35,705 nt of DNA from a virus. A program made the translations under genes and the position numbers. The notes under the pieces were generated by a model. The model searched no databases, was not told where the DNA came from, and worked only from the letters and a program-made list of their open reading frames with translations. The stretch's first letter is position 1, and every line of letters begins with the position of its first letter. Positions 8,185 to 15,442 of this stretch are shown one piece after another. The stretch lies in IMG/VR virus record IMGVR_UViG_3300044639_000205, positions 1 to 35,705 of that record; one strand, 5' to 3'.

Positions 8185-8230
8185 TTACTTCTCCAATTTA
8201 TAAATCACCCCAAATCCTCGCCGCATCGAT

Positions 8231-8342
8231 GCCCCCTAACCCCCTCACCCTAAAGGGTGTGAGGGGAGGGGAGGGGGCTTTTCGAGCGTTTTGCCCCCTA
8301 ACCCTCAATCCCCCTAAAGGGGACTTCAGGGGGCTAGGGGGC
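8231..8342. repeat. Two tandem G/C-rich hairpin repeats (REP-like)
   Basis: Between primase and terminase small subunit lie two imperfect copies of one hairpin unit. Copy one spans 8231-8278, copy two 8293-8342. Each begins GCCCCCTAACCC, has a centre CCCTAAAGGG and ends AGGGGGC. Arms 8293-8300 and 8335-8342 pair perfectly. On the plus strand copy one is followed by CTTTT; on the minus strand, the direction of transcription here, no U-tract follows, so these are not typical terminators. Such units resemble REP/REPIN elements of bacterial chromosomes. They could block or stabilise the leftward message between replication and packaging genes. Confidence 0.75.
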
Positions 8343-8348
8343 TTCAAA

Positions 8349-10358
8349 TCACCCACCTTTTCGCACCAGCATGGCGCTCGATTGCACCTCATCCACCACA
8401 ATCCAGCCATGTTCCAGCGGGCTAATGATCTCAGAAACGATGAGCGCACCGATCAATTTATCTGGATATGCTGCGCTCAGATCGTTCTCAATGGTGCGTG
8501 GTTTGCGCCCATCTGAGGCCAGTTTGTCCTTCAATGCTGACCGGCTGATGTAGGGTAAACCATCACGAATTTCAGCGCCAGTACCCCACCAAGCGTTCTC
8601 AAAGGCTTTGCGGTGGCTATCGATCTTGCTGTCTTTTTTGGTGGCGATGGGGGTCTGAGCTTGCACAATGACTGCGCTGGTGACGGGTTGGTTGTCCTCG
8701 TCATACCACGCGGGGATGGTCACTTGCTGGAGTTCTACGAACACGGTTTCGGCCAATTCAGCGTCTTTGGACTTGCGTTGAACGATTTGCATGGGCTGGT
8801 CATCCTTGCTTGGCACTATGCTGATCTCTATGTCCAAAGCGCCCCGCCACGCGCTTGAGCCTCGGGCACGGTGTTGGGCCTCGTCTGACACGCCTGTGTG
8901 GTGGACAAGAATCACTGAGCAGTCAAACTCCGTCATCAGGCTGGAGCAAGCGTCTAGCATGGTCTTGGCGTCTTGGGCGCTGTTCTCGTCTCCGGCCAAG
9001 AAGCGGTGCAGGGTATCAACCACTATCACGCTTGGCCTATCCTTGAGCATCCTGACCTGCTCTACCACCTTGAGGTAGCCGATGGGGGTGTTCAAGTCGC
9101 AACCGTCCTTGGAGAGCCACATATTGAGCTTTCCGGCTTGGTTATGGTGTTTCCACGCTGCTACCCTGCCGCGCAGGCCGTGGTGGCCTTCACCGGCCAG
9201 ATAAACCACATTGCCTTGGCGTACCTTGTGGCCTGCCCAGATTTCAATGCCGCTTGCCATGCGTAGGCACCAATCCAGCACCACAAAGGTCTTGCCACCG
9301 CCTGACGGGCCGTGAACCATGACTAAGGCTTGGGACTGAATCCAACGCTTGACCAGCCATGAAATGGGGCTGGGTTGGGCTGAAAACTCGTCTGCGGGGA
9401 TGAGCCAGTCATTTGCTGGTGGCATGAGCAGTGCGGCCAAATTGTGCCCCGCTTGGGCATAATCGTTGGCATCACCGAGAATCGGGGGCATCACCATGCG
9501 TGCGCCGTACTTGGCTGATGCTTGTTCTGCATAACGTTGACCAACGCCCGATTGGTCATGGTCAGCCACAATCACAATATCTTGCATAATGCCGTGCTTT
9601 TCTCGCAAACTGCCGGTCACAGGCACCAAGTTGCTGGCGCTGTAGGCCACTACGCAGGGGCGGTTGGTGGCCTCAAAAATGGTGGCAGCGGTGGCAAAGC
9701 CTTCGGCCACGTACAGCGTGCCAGGCTCATCTGATGAGCCTACCACCCAGAACTTGCCGCCGGTCTGCCCACCAGCGTGGTACAGCTTGCCGCCTTCGTG
9801 GTCAATGTATTGCAAGCTAGACAATGTGCCGTCTGCATCGTACAGCGGAACTACCAAGCGGCCGTCACCTGTGGCTCGGGCACCATGCACGCCAATGCCC
9901 TTTTTGGCTAGGTAGGGGTGATCGGGGAGCGCTGCCTGTGCGCCTGTCCATATCTTTTCAACTGTCTCGCTAGCGACCTGATGTTGGCGCTCAATGGCTG
10001 CGTCCCGCAGGGCTTTGGCCTCAGCCAAACGCTTGGCGTTGGACATTTCCTCAGTCTGGCTTAGTTTTCGGCCAATGTCAGCCCGAAAAGTAAATTCAAG
10101 ACCTGCACGCCAACACCCAAACCGGCCAGCGGGGATGCCATCACCAAAGACCAAGTACCAGCCAGGCTTGTCACCGTGGCCTGGTGAGCCTTTTGTCCCT
10201 GAGCGAAAACGGTGAATCTTGCCATCAAAGTGAATTTCCTCCGGCGGCTCCAGCCCCGCAGCTCGCATGGCGTCTATAAGTTGCGCTTCAGGGGGAGCGA
10301 CTAGCTTTTCTGGGGACGGTGACCACGGGCCACCGAGGACATTTTCTAGACTAGCCAT
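8349..10358 (-). CDS. Toprim primase with RepA-type helicase domain
   Basis: A 669-residue bifunctional replication protein. Order: an N-terminal region with DGKIHRFRSGTKGSPGHG (about 45-60) and no CxxC zinc ribbon; a DUF7146-like segment DHPYLAKKGIGVHGARATG (146-164) leading to RLVVPLYDADG; a Toprim domain with YVAEGFATA (E219) and IVIVADHDQSG (D266, D268); then a RecA-fold AAA_25 helicase with Walker A GPSGGGKT (350-357), Walker B VIVVD (444-448) and LVHHTG (485-490). A winged-helix-like tail follows. It should make primers and unwind DNA for host polymerase, as no phage polymerase is seen. Its ATG overlaps the last 8 bases of the repressor-like gene, so both come from the leftward promoter. 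Confidence 0.9.
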   Translation of the reverse strand: MASLENVLGGPWSPSPEKLVAPPEAQLIDAMRAAGLEPPEEIHFDGKIHRFRSGTKGSPGHGDKPGWYLVFGDGIPAGRFGCWRAGLEFTFRADIGRKLSQTEEMSNAKRLAEAKALRDAAIERQHQVASETVEKIWTGAQAALPDHPYLAKKGIGVHGARATGDGRLVVPLYDADGTLSSLQYIDHEGGKLYHAGGQTGGKFWVVGSSDEPGTLYVAEGFATAATIFEATNRPCVVAYSASNLVPVTGSLREKHGIMQDIVIVADHDQSGVGQRYAEQASAKYGARMVMPPILGDANDYAQAGHNLAALLMPPANDWLIPADEFSAQPSPISWLVKRWIQSQALVMVHGPSGGGKTFVVLDWCLRMASGIEIWAGHKVRQGNVVYLAGEGHHGLRGRVAAWKHHNQAGKLNMWLSKDGCDLNTPIGYLKVVEQVRMLKDRPSVIVVDTLHRFLAGDENSAQDAKTMLDACSSLMTEFDCSVILVHHTGVSDEAQHRARGSSAWRGALDIEISIVPSKDDQPMQIVQRKSKDAELAETVFVELQQVTIPAWYDEDNQPVTSAVIVQAQTPIATKKDSKIDSHRKAFENAWWGTGAEIRDGLPYISRSALKDKLASDGRKPRTIENDLSAAYPDKLIGALIVSEIISPLEHGWIVVDEVQSSAMLVRKGG

Positions 10359-10533
10359 GCGTCACCGCCTGCTTTGTCAGGTAATCGCTTAAAGCCTTGA
10401 CCGTTTCGTACAAAGGCTTGGACTCCTCTTGCATGAAGCGATAAACCGTGGCCGGATGCACGCCTGCATTCTCTGCCACCCTCTTGAGATTGGCATCTTC
10501 AAGCCGTTGTTTAATCTGCTCAACAGTCATCAT
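10351..10533 (-). CDS. 60-aa helix-turn-helix regulator (Cro/Arc-sized)
   Basis: A compact DNA-binding protein starting MMTVEQIKQRLEDANLKRVA. Helix-turn-helix spans about residues 16-37, with VAENAGVHPATVYRFMQEE matching the xxxAxxxGVxxxTVxRxxx pattern. I use the ATG at 10533 because an AGGTG ribosome site precedes it and because longer versions would run through the promoter palindrome. It is the first gene leftward of the symmetric operator at 10566-10605, so it most likely binds there and balances leftward and rightward transcription. No large CI-type repressor or protease domain is present. Autoregulation is inference from position. Confidence 0.85.
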   Translation of the reverse strand: MMTVEQIKQRLEDANLKRVAENAGVHPATVYRFMQEESKPLYETVKALSDYLTKQAVTHG

Positions 10534-10568
10534 AATTTGCACCTGTGAAAATAATTTTGCGGGAACGC

Positions 10569-10598
10569 TTGCATCATAGCCTGTTTTATGTTTATGAT
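10569..10598 (+). promoter_or_regulatory. Candidate rightward early promoter
   Basis: TTGCAT (10569-10574), an 18-base spacer and TATGAT (10593-10598) resemble sigma70 -35 and -10 boxes, the -10 matching five of six. The predicted leader to the ATG at 10653 is about 48 bases and contains AAGGAG. The -35 lies in the left palindrome arm and the -10 in the right. Confidence 0.6.
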
Positions 10599-10602
10599 GC
10601 AA
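10573..10602 (-). promoter_or_regulatory. Candidate leftward promoter, mirror image of the rightward one
   Basis: By the symmetry of the palindrome the minus strand has the same TTGCAT, 18-base spacer, TATGAT arrangement. Each promoter's -35 overlaps the other's -10, so RNA polymerase cannot occupy both at once. The leader to the regulator ATG at 10533 is about 33 bases. Confidence 0.6.
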
Positions 10603-10652
10603 GCGCACCCAGAACAGATTTCCTGAAGTGGGTGAAATTAAGGAGAGCCAAG

Positions 10653-11330
10653 ATGGCTATCAATCTGAAGTCAACAGGTGGTCTAACCGCCAATGGAGTG
10701 AAGTTGTTGGTGTACGGCGCAGCAGGGTCAGGCAAGACCACGCTGATCAAAACGCTGCCCAATGTGATCGTGCTGAGTGCCGAAGGCGGCTTGCTGTCCA
10801 TTCAAGACGCTGATCTGCCCTACATTGAGATTGCGTCAATGGAGGACTTGCGCGAGGCGTTCACATGGTGCAAGGACAGCAAGGAGGCATCGGGCTTTCA
10901 ATCGGTGGCGCTGGACTCAATCAGCGAAGTGGCTGAGGTGGTGCTGGCCTTTGAGATGAAAAAGTCCAAAGATGGCCGCGCAGCCTACGGTGAGATGAAC
11001 ACCACCATGCAAGAGTTAATCCGCGCCTTTCGTGATTTGCCAGGCAAGCATGTTTACATGAGCGCCAAGCTAGAGAAGTCTACGGACGAGATGGGCAAGA
11101 TGCTTTACAACCCTGGCATGCCGGGCAAGAGCTTGACGCAGGGTCTGCCTTATTTCTTTGACGAAGTGTTGGCACTGCGTGTAGAGCGCGATGGCGAGGG
11201 CGTGACGCAGCGTGCGCTGATGTGCGATAGCGATGGCCTGTGGTTGGCAAAGGACAGGTCGGGCAAGCTGGAGGCATGGGAAGCACCAGACCTTGGTGCC
11301 ATCATTGAAAAGATCGGGGGCAAGGCATGA
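10653..11330 (+). CDS. Sak4-like RecA-fold ATPase (AAA_24)
   Basis: A 225-residue phage nucleotide-binding protein. Walker A is YGAAGSGKTTLIKTL (21-35), followed by VIVLSAEGGLLSI (38-50). Walker B is FQSVALDSIS with D88, and a conserved MNTTMQELIRAF helix comes later. Such AAA_24 proteins include Sak4 single-strand-annealing recombinases, which pair DNA with help from an SSB. The DUF669 SSB-like gene four genes downstream supports that call. The start at 10653 has AAGGAG at 10641-10645 and conserved MAINLKSTGG; an in-frame ATG at 10545 would cross the promoter and is rejected. Its stop overlaps the next start as ATGA. First gene of the rightward unit, so expressed early. Confidence 0.9.
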   Translation: MAINLKSTGGLTANGVKLLVYGAAGSGKTTLIKTLPNVIVLSAEGGLLSIQDADLPYIEIASMEDLREAFTWCKDSKEASGFQSVALDSISEVAEVVLAFEMKKSKDGRAAYGEMNTTMQELIRAFRDLPGKHVYMSAKLEKSTDEMGKMLYNPGMPGKSLTQGLPYFFDEVLALRVERDGEGVTQRALMCDSDGLWLAKDRSGKLEAWEAPDLGAIIEKIGGKA

Positions 11331-11518
11331 ACGATCAAGCATTCCCAGTTAGCTACAACGGCCACGAGGGCATGACCTTGCGGGACTACTTTGCTGCTAA
11401 GGCCATGCAAGTGTTGATTGCAAAAATGATCAGTGAAGATTTTGATTTCATTCAAGAAGATGTTGCTATGGGGTCTTACCACATGGCTGACGCAATGTTG
11501 AAGGAGCGTAACGAATGA
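11327..11518 (+). CDS. 63-aa phage protein, unknown function
   Basis: Begins MNDQAFPVSYNGHEGMTLRD and continues YFAAKAMQVLIAKM. I recognise the (M/L)(N/T)(D/Q)..FP......GMTLRDYFAAKAM pattern as a very common small early protein of phages and prophages whose role is undefined. It is coupled to the Sak4-like gene and to the next gene by ATGA overlaps. Soluble, with a helical second half. Its constant association with recombination genes suggests an accessory role, which is inference. Confidence 0.85.
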   Translation: MNDQAFPVSYNGHEGMTLRDYFAAKAMQVLIAKMISEDFDFIQEDVAMGSYHMADAMLKERNE

Positions 11519-11715
11519 GCGATGACGAAATCATTACTAAATTTATTGATGCTCACCATTTGGTGATTACAACAAAAAACAAAGTTATTGAAGCAAGAAA
11601 AATGCTTCGCATTGCAATCCAAGATGCAGACGCTGCGATTGAAGATACAGCGGATGCAGATTTTTGTTATCGAGAATTAATTAAGAAACGAGAGGCGGCT
11701 AAAAATGCAACTTGA
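11515..11715 (+). CDS. 66-aa helical protein, unknown function
   Basis: Starts MSDDEIITKFIDAHHLVITT and is predicted almost wholly helical, with heptad-like hydrophobics from KNKVIEARKMLRIAIQDADA to the end, so a coiled coil is likely. ATGA overlaps the gene upstream and it overlaps the next start by 11 bases. It is visibly more A/T-rich than its neighbours. No family recognised. Confidence 0.75.
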   Translation: MSDDEIITKFIDAHHLVITTKNKVIEARKMLRIAIQDADAAIEDTADADFCYRELIKKREAAKNAT

Positions 11716-12088
11716 AACCCTAAGCGCAGATTGGTTGCGCTACAAAACCCTTGAGGAGCGCACGGTAGTCGAGCGCCGCAAGATTGAAGACCAGATTGTC
11801 AAAGCCCTGCGCTTGCCTGATGCCTTTGAGTCCACTGAGACAGCAGAGCCAGATGGCTATGTGGTCAAAATCTCAGGCCGCATTGACCGCAAGGTTGATT
11901 CGGAGAAGTTGCAGATGCTGGCTACCGAGTCAGGACTCACCGAGCATTTGGCGACATTGTTTCGCTGGAAACCAGAGCTAAACCTCACGCTCTGGAAATC
12001 AGCAGACGAATCCATCACCAAGCATCTCGCTGGTGCAATCACGGCCAAGCCTGGCCGCCCCTCTTTCAAAATCACCATCAAGGAATAA
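11705..12088 (+). CDS. 127-aa protein of the Sak4/DUF669 module
   Basis: Starts MQLETLSADWLRYKTLEERT. An N-terminal helical part (VERRKIEDQIVKALRL, about 24-39) is followed by a beta-rich part, GYVVKISGRIDRKVDSEKLQ, and a C-terminal GRPSFKITIKE. Genes of this look often sit directly before DUF669 proteins in phage recombination operons, but I know no biochemical role. The first domain resembles small nucleic-acid-binding helices; it could be an accessory or loading factor for the SSB-like protein six bases downstream. Confidence 0.78.
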   Translation: MQLETLSADWLRYKTLEERTVVERRKIEDQIVKALRLPDAFESTETAEPDGYVVKISGRIDRKVDSEKLQMLATESGLTEHLATLFRWKPELNLTLWKSADESITKHLAGAITAKPGRPSFKITIKE

Positions 12089-12093
12089 ATATC

Positions 12094-12582
12094 ATGGCTT
12101 TTCTCACCGAGACTTTTGACGTTAACGAGTTGCCACAAGGCAAGGCTAACAACTTTGAGCCGTTGCCTGCTGGCTGGTACACGGCTACTATCTCGCAGGC
12201 TGAACTTAAAGCTACTAAGGCCAACAACGGCCAGTACATCAAACTGCGCTTTGACATCACCGGCCCGAGCCACCAAGGTCGTGTCGTGTTTGGCAACTTG
12301 AACATCAAGAACGCCAACCCAAAGGCCGAGGAGATCGGACGCCAACAGTTGGGCGAGATTATGCGTGCGATTGGCTTGGCAAAGGTGGCTGACACTGATC
12401 AATTAATTGGCGGTCAGATCAGCATCAAGTTGACTGTCAAAGATGACGCGCAATATGGTGCTAGCAACGAAATCAAGGGATTTAATTCTTTGACTGGTAG
12501 CGTAGCGCCTATCGTTACAGCAGCACCAGCTTCTGCGCCAGCAGCCACTGCCAAGGCTGCACCACCTTGGGCTAAAAAGTAA
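12094..12582 (+). CDS. DUF669 single-strand-binding-like protein
   Basis: A 162-residue protein with the DUF669 pattern: FEPLPAGWYTATISQAELKA (27-46), NGQYIKLRFDITG, VVFGNLNIKNANPKAEEIGR, and a QLGEIMRAIGL helix. The family is considered a phage SSB functioning with annealing recombinases. The core looks like an OB-type beta barrel. The last 25 residues are alanine/proline-rich and end PPWAKK, like the flexible acidic-tipped tails of SSBs though lacking the acidic tip. AAGGA precedes the ATG. A hairpin follows directly after the stop. Confidence 0.88.
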   Translation: MAFLTETFDVNELPQGKANNFEPLPAGWYTATISQAELKATKANNGQYIKLRFDITGPSHQGRVVFGNLNIKNANPKAEEIGRQQLGEIMRAIGLAKVADTDQLIGGQISIKLTVKDDAQYGASNEIKGFNSLTGSVAPIVTAAPASAPAATAKAAPPWAKK

Positions 12583-12584
12583 GC

Positions 12585-12616
12585 AAAAAAAAGCCCCGAC
12601 TGGTTAAGGTCGGGGC
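12585..12616 (-). terminator. Intrinsic terminator facing leftward inside the rightward unit
   Basis: GCCCCGAC (12593-12600) and GTCGGGGC (12609-12616) form a perfect 8-bp stem with an 8-base loop. The eight A at 12585-12592 become a U-tract only on the minus strand. On the plus strand the stem is followed by AAATATC, which is not a terminator tail. It would stop antisense RNA entering from the convergent late unit. On the plus-strand message it could act as a 3' stabiliser between DUF669 and the nuclease gene. Confidence 0.8.
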
Positions 12617-12640
12617 AAATATCAATCAAGGAGAGAACAA

Positions 12641-13666
12641 GTGATTATTCCCCAACCAGATAATACCATTGCCGCCCTAGTTGACAAGCACCACGAGTCA
12701 AAGTCAGAAAAGCCAAGGCCGCACCTTGGGGCTAGCACGCTAGGCCATGTCTGTGACCGCTGGCTGTGGTTGTCGTTCCGGTGGGCGGTGCAGCCTGAGT
12801 TCTCTGGCCGCATCTTGCGCTTGTTCCGTAGGGGGCAGAACGAGGAGGCCACCATCATCAGCGACTTGCGTGCGATTGGGCTGGATGTACGCAAGGTGTC
12901 TGCACAGCATCGGGTTGATTTTGGAGGCCATGTCTCTGGCAGCTTGGACGCCATCATTGACAAGGGCGTTCCTGAAGCCCCGAAGGCCAAGCATGTGGCC
13001 GAGTTCAAGACGCACAGCAAGAAGTCATTTGATGCGCTGGTCAAGGATGGCGTGGAGAAGGCCAAGCCTGAGCACTTCACCCAGATGCAGGTGTACATGC
13101 AAGGCACTGGCATTGACCGTGCGCTGTATGTCGCCATCTGCAAGGACGATGACCGCATCCACACCGAGCGCGTGAAGTTTGACAAGGAGGTTTCAGAAAA
13201 AGCGGTGCGCCGAGGTCACTATATTGCACTGGCCGAGCGTATGCCTGAGCCAATTAGTTCAGACCCAAGCTGGTATCAGTGCAAGTTCTGCGATGCGTAC
13301 AAGTTCTGCCACGAAACGAAGACCACCAAGCATGTCAATTGCCGTACCTGTGCCAACGCCACGCCAATGCCTGACTCGACTTGGCACTGCGCTAAGTGGA
13401 ACGATGTGATCCCAGTGGATGCACAGCACAAGGGTTGCGAGTCGCATGTCCTACACCCAGACTTAGTGCCGTGGCAACGCAAGGACGGGCCGGACGAGTG
13501 GACTGCCGTGTACGAGATCAATGGCGTGAACATGGCAAACGGTGACCCAGCGCAAGAGGGCGTCTGGGGTAGCACGGAACTGCTGGCCAATGCCGAGGCT
13601 TGTGCTAGTGGTGATCCTTTGATTGCTGAGATGCGTCAGGTTTGGGATGCAAGGATAGTTGGCTGA
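12641..13666 (+). CDS. Cas4/RecB-like PDDEXK nuclease with cysteine cluster
   Basis: A 341-residue nuclease, started by GTG at 12641 behind AAGGAGAG. The PDDEXK core shows VSGSLDAIID (D103), HVAEFKTHS (E121, K123) and HFTQMQVYMQ (Q148, Q150). C38 before the core and C214, C217 and C223 after it (C-x2-C-x5-C) copy the Fe-S layout of Cas4 and AddB-type nucleases. A second cysteine set follows from C234 (NCRTCANA) to HCAKW and GCESH, a possible zinc ribbon. It probably resects DNA ends to give the Sak4-like protein its single strands. The stop overlaps the helicase start as TGATG. Confidence 0.88.
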   Translation: MIIPQPDNTIAALVDKHHESKSEKPRPHLGASTLGHVCDRWLWLSFRWAVQPEFSGRILRLFRRGQNEEATIISDLRAIGLDVRKVSAQHRVDFGGHVSGSLDAIIDKGVPEAPKAKHVAEFKTHSKKSFDALVKDGVEKAKPEHFTQMQVYMQGTGIDRALYVAICKDDDRIHTERVKFDKEVSEKAVRRGHYIALAERMPEPISSDPSWYQCKFCDAYKFCHETKTTKHVNCRTCANATPMPDSTWHCAKWNDVIPVDAQHKGCESHVLHPDLVPWQRKDGPDEWTAVYEINGVNMANGDPAQEGVWGSTELLANAEACASGDPLIAEMRQVWDARIVG

Positions 13667-15264
13667 TGCTCCGTGACTACCAACAACGCACCATAGACCA
13701 GCTCTACGCATGGTTTGAGGAGGGCGGCAAGGGCAACCCTTGCCTAGTGCTGCCAACGGGATCGGGCAAGAGCCACATTGTGGCGGCGCTGTGCAAGGAC
13801 GCTTTGCAGAACTGGCCTGAGACTCGGGTGCTGATGCTTACCCATGTCAAGGAATTGATTGAGCAGAACGCTGAGAAGATGCGCCAGCACTGGCCTGGCG
13901 CTCCGATGGGCATTTACAGCGCCAGCATTGGCCGCAAGGATTTGGGTGAGCCGATCACCTTTGCTGGCATCCAGTCTGTACGGACGAAAGCCAAGCAGCT
14001 AGGCCACACCGATCTGGTGATTATTGACGAGTGCCACTTGGTCAACCACAAAGACGAGGGCGGCTACCGCACGTTGCTGGAGCAGCTTAAGGCCATCAAC
14101 CCTGAGTTGCGGGTGGTGGGCTTGACGGCCACGCCTTACCGTCTGGGGCATGGCCTGATCACTGACAAGCCAGCGCTGTTTGATGCGCTGATTAATCCTA
14201 TCAGCATCGAGGAGTTGATTTACAAAGGCTATCTGTCAACCCTGCGTTCCAAAACCACCAAGGCCAAACTGGATGTGACTGGCGTGCATAAGCGTGGCGG
14301 CGAGTTCATTGAGTCTGAGTTGCAAGCTGCGGTGGACACCGACGATCAGAACCAGAAGGTGGTGCGCGAGGTGGTTGGCTTGGCTGGTGACCGCAAGGCG
14401 TGGCTAGTGTTTTGCGCTGGTGTAAAACATGCACAGCACATTGCAGAAGTCTTGCGCCAGCATGGCGTGGCTGCTGAGTGCGTGACGGGTGAGACGCCAA
14501 AGAAGGAGCGCGAGAAAATGCTAGCCGACTTCAAGGCTGGCCGCTTGCGTGCGCTTACCAACGCCAATGTGCTGACCACCGGCTTTGACTACCCCGACAT
14601 TGACCTGATCGCCATGCTGCGCCCGACCATGAGCGCTAGTTTGTATGTCCAGATGGCTGGCCGCGGGATGCGGGTCAAGAGCCACACCGATCACTGCTTG
14701 GTGCTGGACTTTGCTGGCGTGGTGTCTACGCACGGCCCGATTACTGCTGTCCAGCCCCCAAAAAAGGGCGGCGATGGTAATGGCGAAGCACCAGTCAAGG
14801 TCTGCGACGAATGCGGTGAGCTGTGCGCCATATCAACGTCTGTTTGCCCTGCTTGCGGGAATGCATTTCCAGCCCCAGAGCCAAAGAAACTCAAACTGCA
14901 TGACGATGACATCATGGGGCTTGATGGCACCGATCTGGATGTGACAAGCTGGACATGGCGCAAGCACATCAGCAAGGCATCAGGCAAAGAAATGCTGGCG
15001 GTGACTTACTACGGGGGCTTGAGTGACCCAGCCATTACAGAGTACCTAGCCGTTACGCATGACGGGTACGCTGGTCAGATGGCTTTGCAAAAGCTCGTAG
15101 ATATAGCAGAACAAGCTCAGATCGAGCGTGGTGGCCTTAACGTGAAGTCGTTGGAGGAGATGGCCCAGAACATGAACCAAGCGCAGCCACCAATTCATAT
15201 TGAGTTCAAGCGCGATGGCAAATTTTTTAGAGTAATGAGAAGGAGATGGTATGAGACACCCTGA
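13666..15264 (+). CDS. SF2 DNA helicase with zinc ribbon
   Basis: A 532-residue helicase starting MLRDYQQRTIDQLYAWFEEG at the TGATG overlap. Motifs: LPTGSGKS (29-36), MLTHVKEL (57-64), DECH (121-124), GLTATPYR (152-159), VFCAGVKHA (248-256), TTGFDYPDIDLI (304-315) and QMAGRGMR (329-336). This is the RadD/YejH-like branch of DEAD/DEAH helicases. C380-x2-C383 and C394-x2-C397 form a zinc ribbon, followed by a roughly 130-residue domain seen in phage homologues. It follows the nuclease directly, so a helicase-nuclease pair in end processing or fork repair is likely, by analogy with RecBCD/AddAB. Confidence 0.92.
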   Translation: MLRDYQQRTIDQLYAWFEEGGKGNPCLVLPTGSGKSHIVAALCKDALQNWPETRVLMLTHVKELIEQNAEKMRQHWPGAPMGIYSASIGRKDLGEPITFAGIQSVRTKAKQLGHTDLVIIDECHLVNHKDEGGYRTLLEQLKAINPELRVVGLTATPYRLGHGLITDKPALFDALINPISIEELIYKGYLSTLRSKTTKAKLDVTGVHKRGGEFIESELQAAVDTDDQNQKVVREVVGLAGDRKAWLVFCAGVKHAQHIAEVLRQHGVAAECVTGETPKKEREKMLADFKAGRLRALTNANVLTTGFDYPDIDLIAMLRPTMSASLYVQMAGRGMRVKSHTDHCLVLDFAGVVSTHGPITAVQPPKKGGDGNGEAPVKVCDECGELCAISTSVCPACGNAFPAPEPKKLKLHDDDIMGLDGTDLDVTSWTWRKHISKASGKEMLAVTYYGGLSDPAITEYLAVTHDGYAGQMALQKLVDIAEQAQIERGGLNVKSLEEMAQNMNQAQPPIHIEFKRDGKFFRVMRRRWYETP

Positions 15265-15442
15265 ACCGGATTTGGTAACTGACTACAAGCGCTGGTTTGC
15301 CGCTGGCCCACCGAGGTGCTGCCACACCTGTGAGCATTACGGCGTGGATGGCCTGTGCGTTGAGTTTTTTATGCAGCCGCCAGCAGAGTTCGCCAGCACG
15401 GTGGGCGAGTGCGCCAAGTGGGAGGCCGAATGCCCGTTCTAG
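15251..15442 (+). CDS. 63-aa Cys-rich mini-protein
   Basis: AAGGAG at 15240-15245 precedes this ATG, which overlaps the helicase end by 14 bases. The order CCHTCEHYGVDGLC then GECAKWEAEC gives seven cysteines and a likely zinc site. The spacing C-x2-C, about ten residues, C, about fifteen residues, C-A-K-W is similar to the C-terminal cysteine module of the Cas4-like nuclease encoded upstream (CRTCANA to HCAKW). It may be a stand-alone version of that module. No family name recognised. Confidence 0.82.
   Translation: MRHPEPDLVTDYKRWFAAGPPRCCHTCEHYGVDGLCVEFFMQPPAEFASTVGECAKWEAECPF

Larger units (their letters stand above)
10566..10605. promoter_or_regulatory. Symmetric operator palindrome between the divergent units
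   Basis: CGCTTGCATCATA (10566-10578) and TATGATGCAAGCG (10593-10605) are perfect inverted repeats of 13 bp separated by 14 bp. They lie in the only space between the two divergent transcription units and overlap both candidate promoters, so a dimeric regulator bound here would block both. The 60-aa helix-turn-helix protein encoded just to the left is the obvious candidate. Confidence 0.8.

Noticed and set aside
8185-8230. Promoter just upstream of the terminase small subunit (TTATAA-like sequence)
   Set aside because: No acceptable -35 at 16-18 bases; the A/T-rich stretch may just be an open ribosome-site region.
10534-10608. Longer N-terminus of the HTH regulator (ATG at 10608), and of the Sak4-like protein (ATG at 10545)
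   Set aside because: Both extensions would translate through the promoter palindrome and lack ribosome sites; the internal starts have them.
12622-13185. 187-codon minus-strand open frame
   Set aside because: Antisense to the Cas4-like nuclease whose catalytic residues are intact; no family features.
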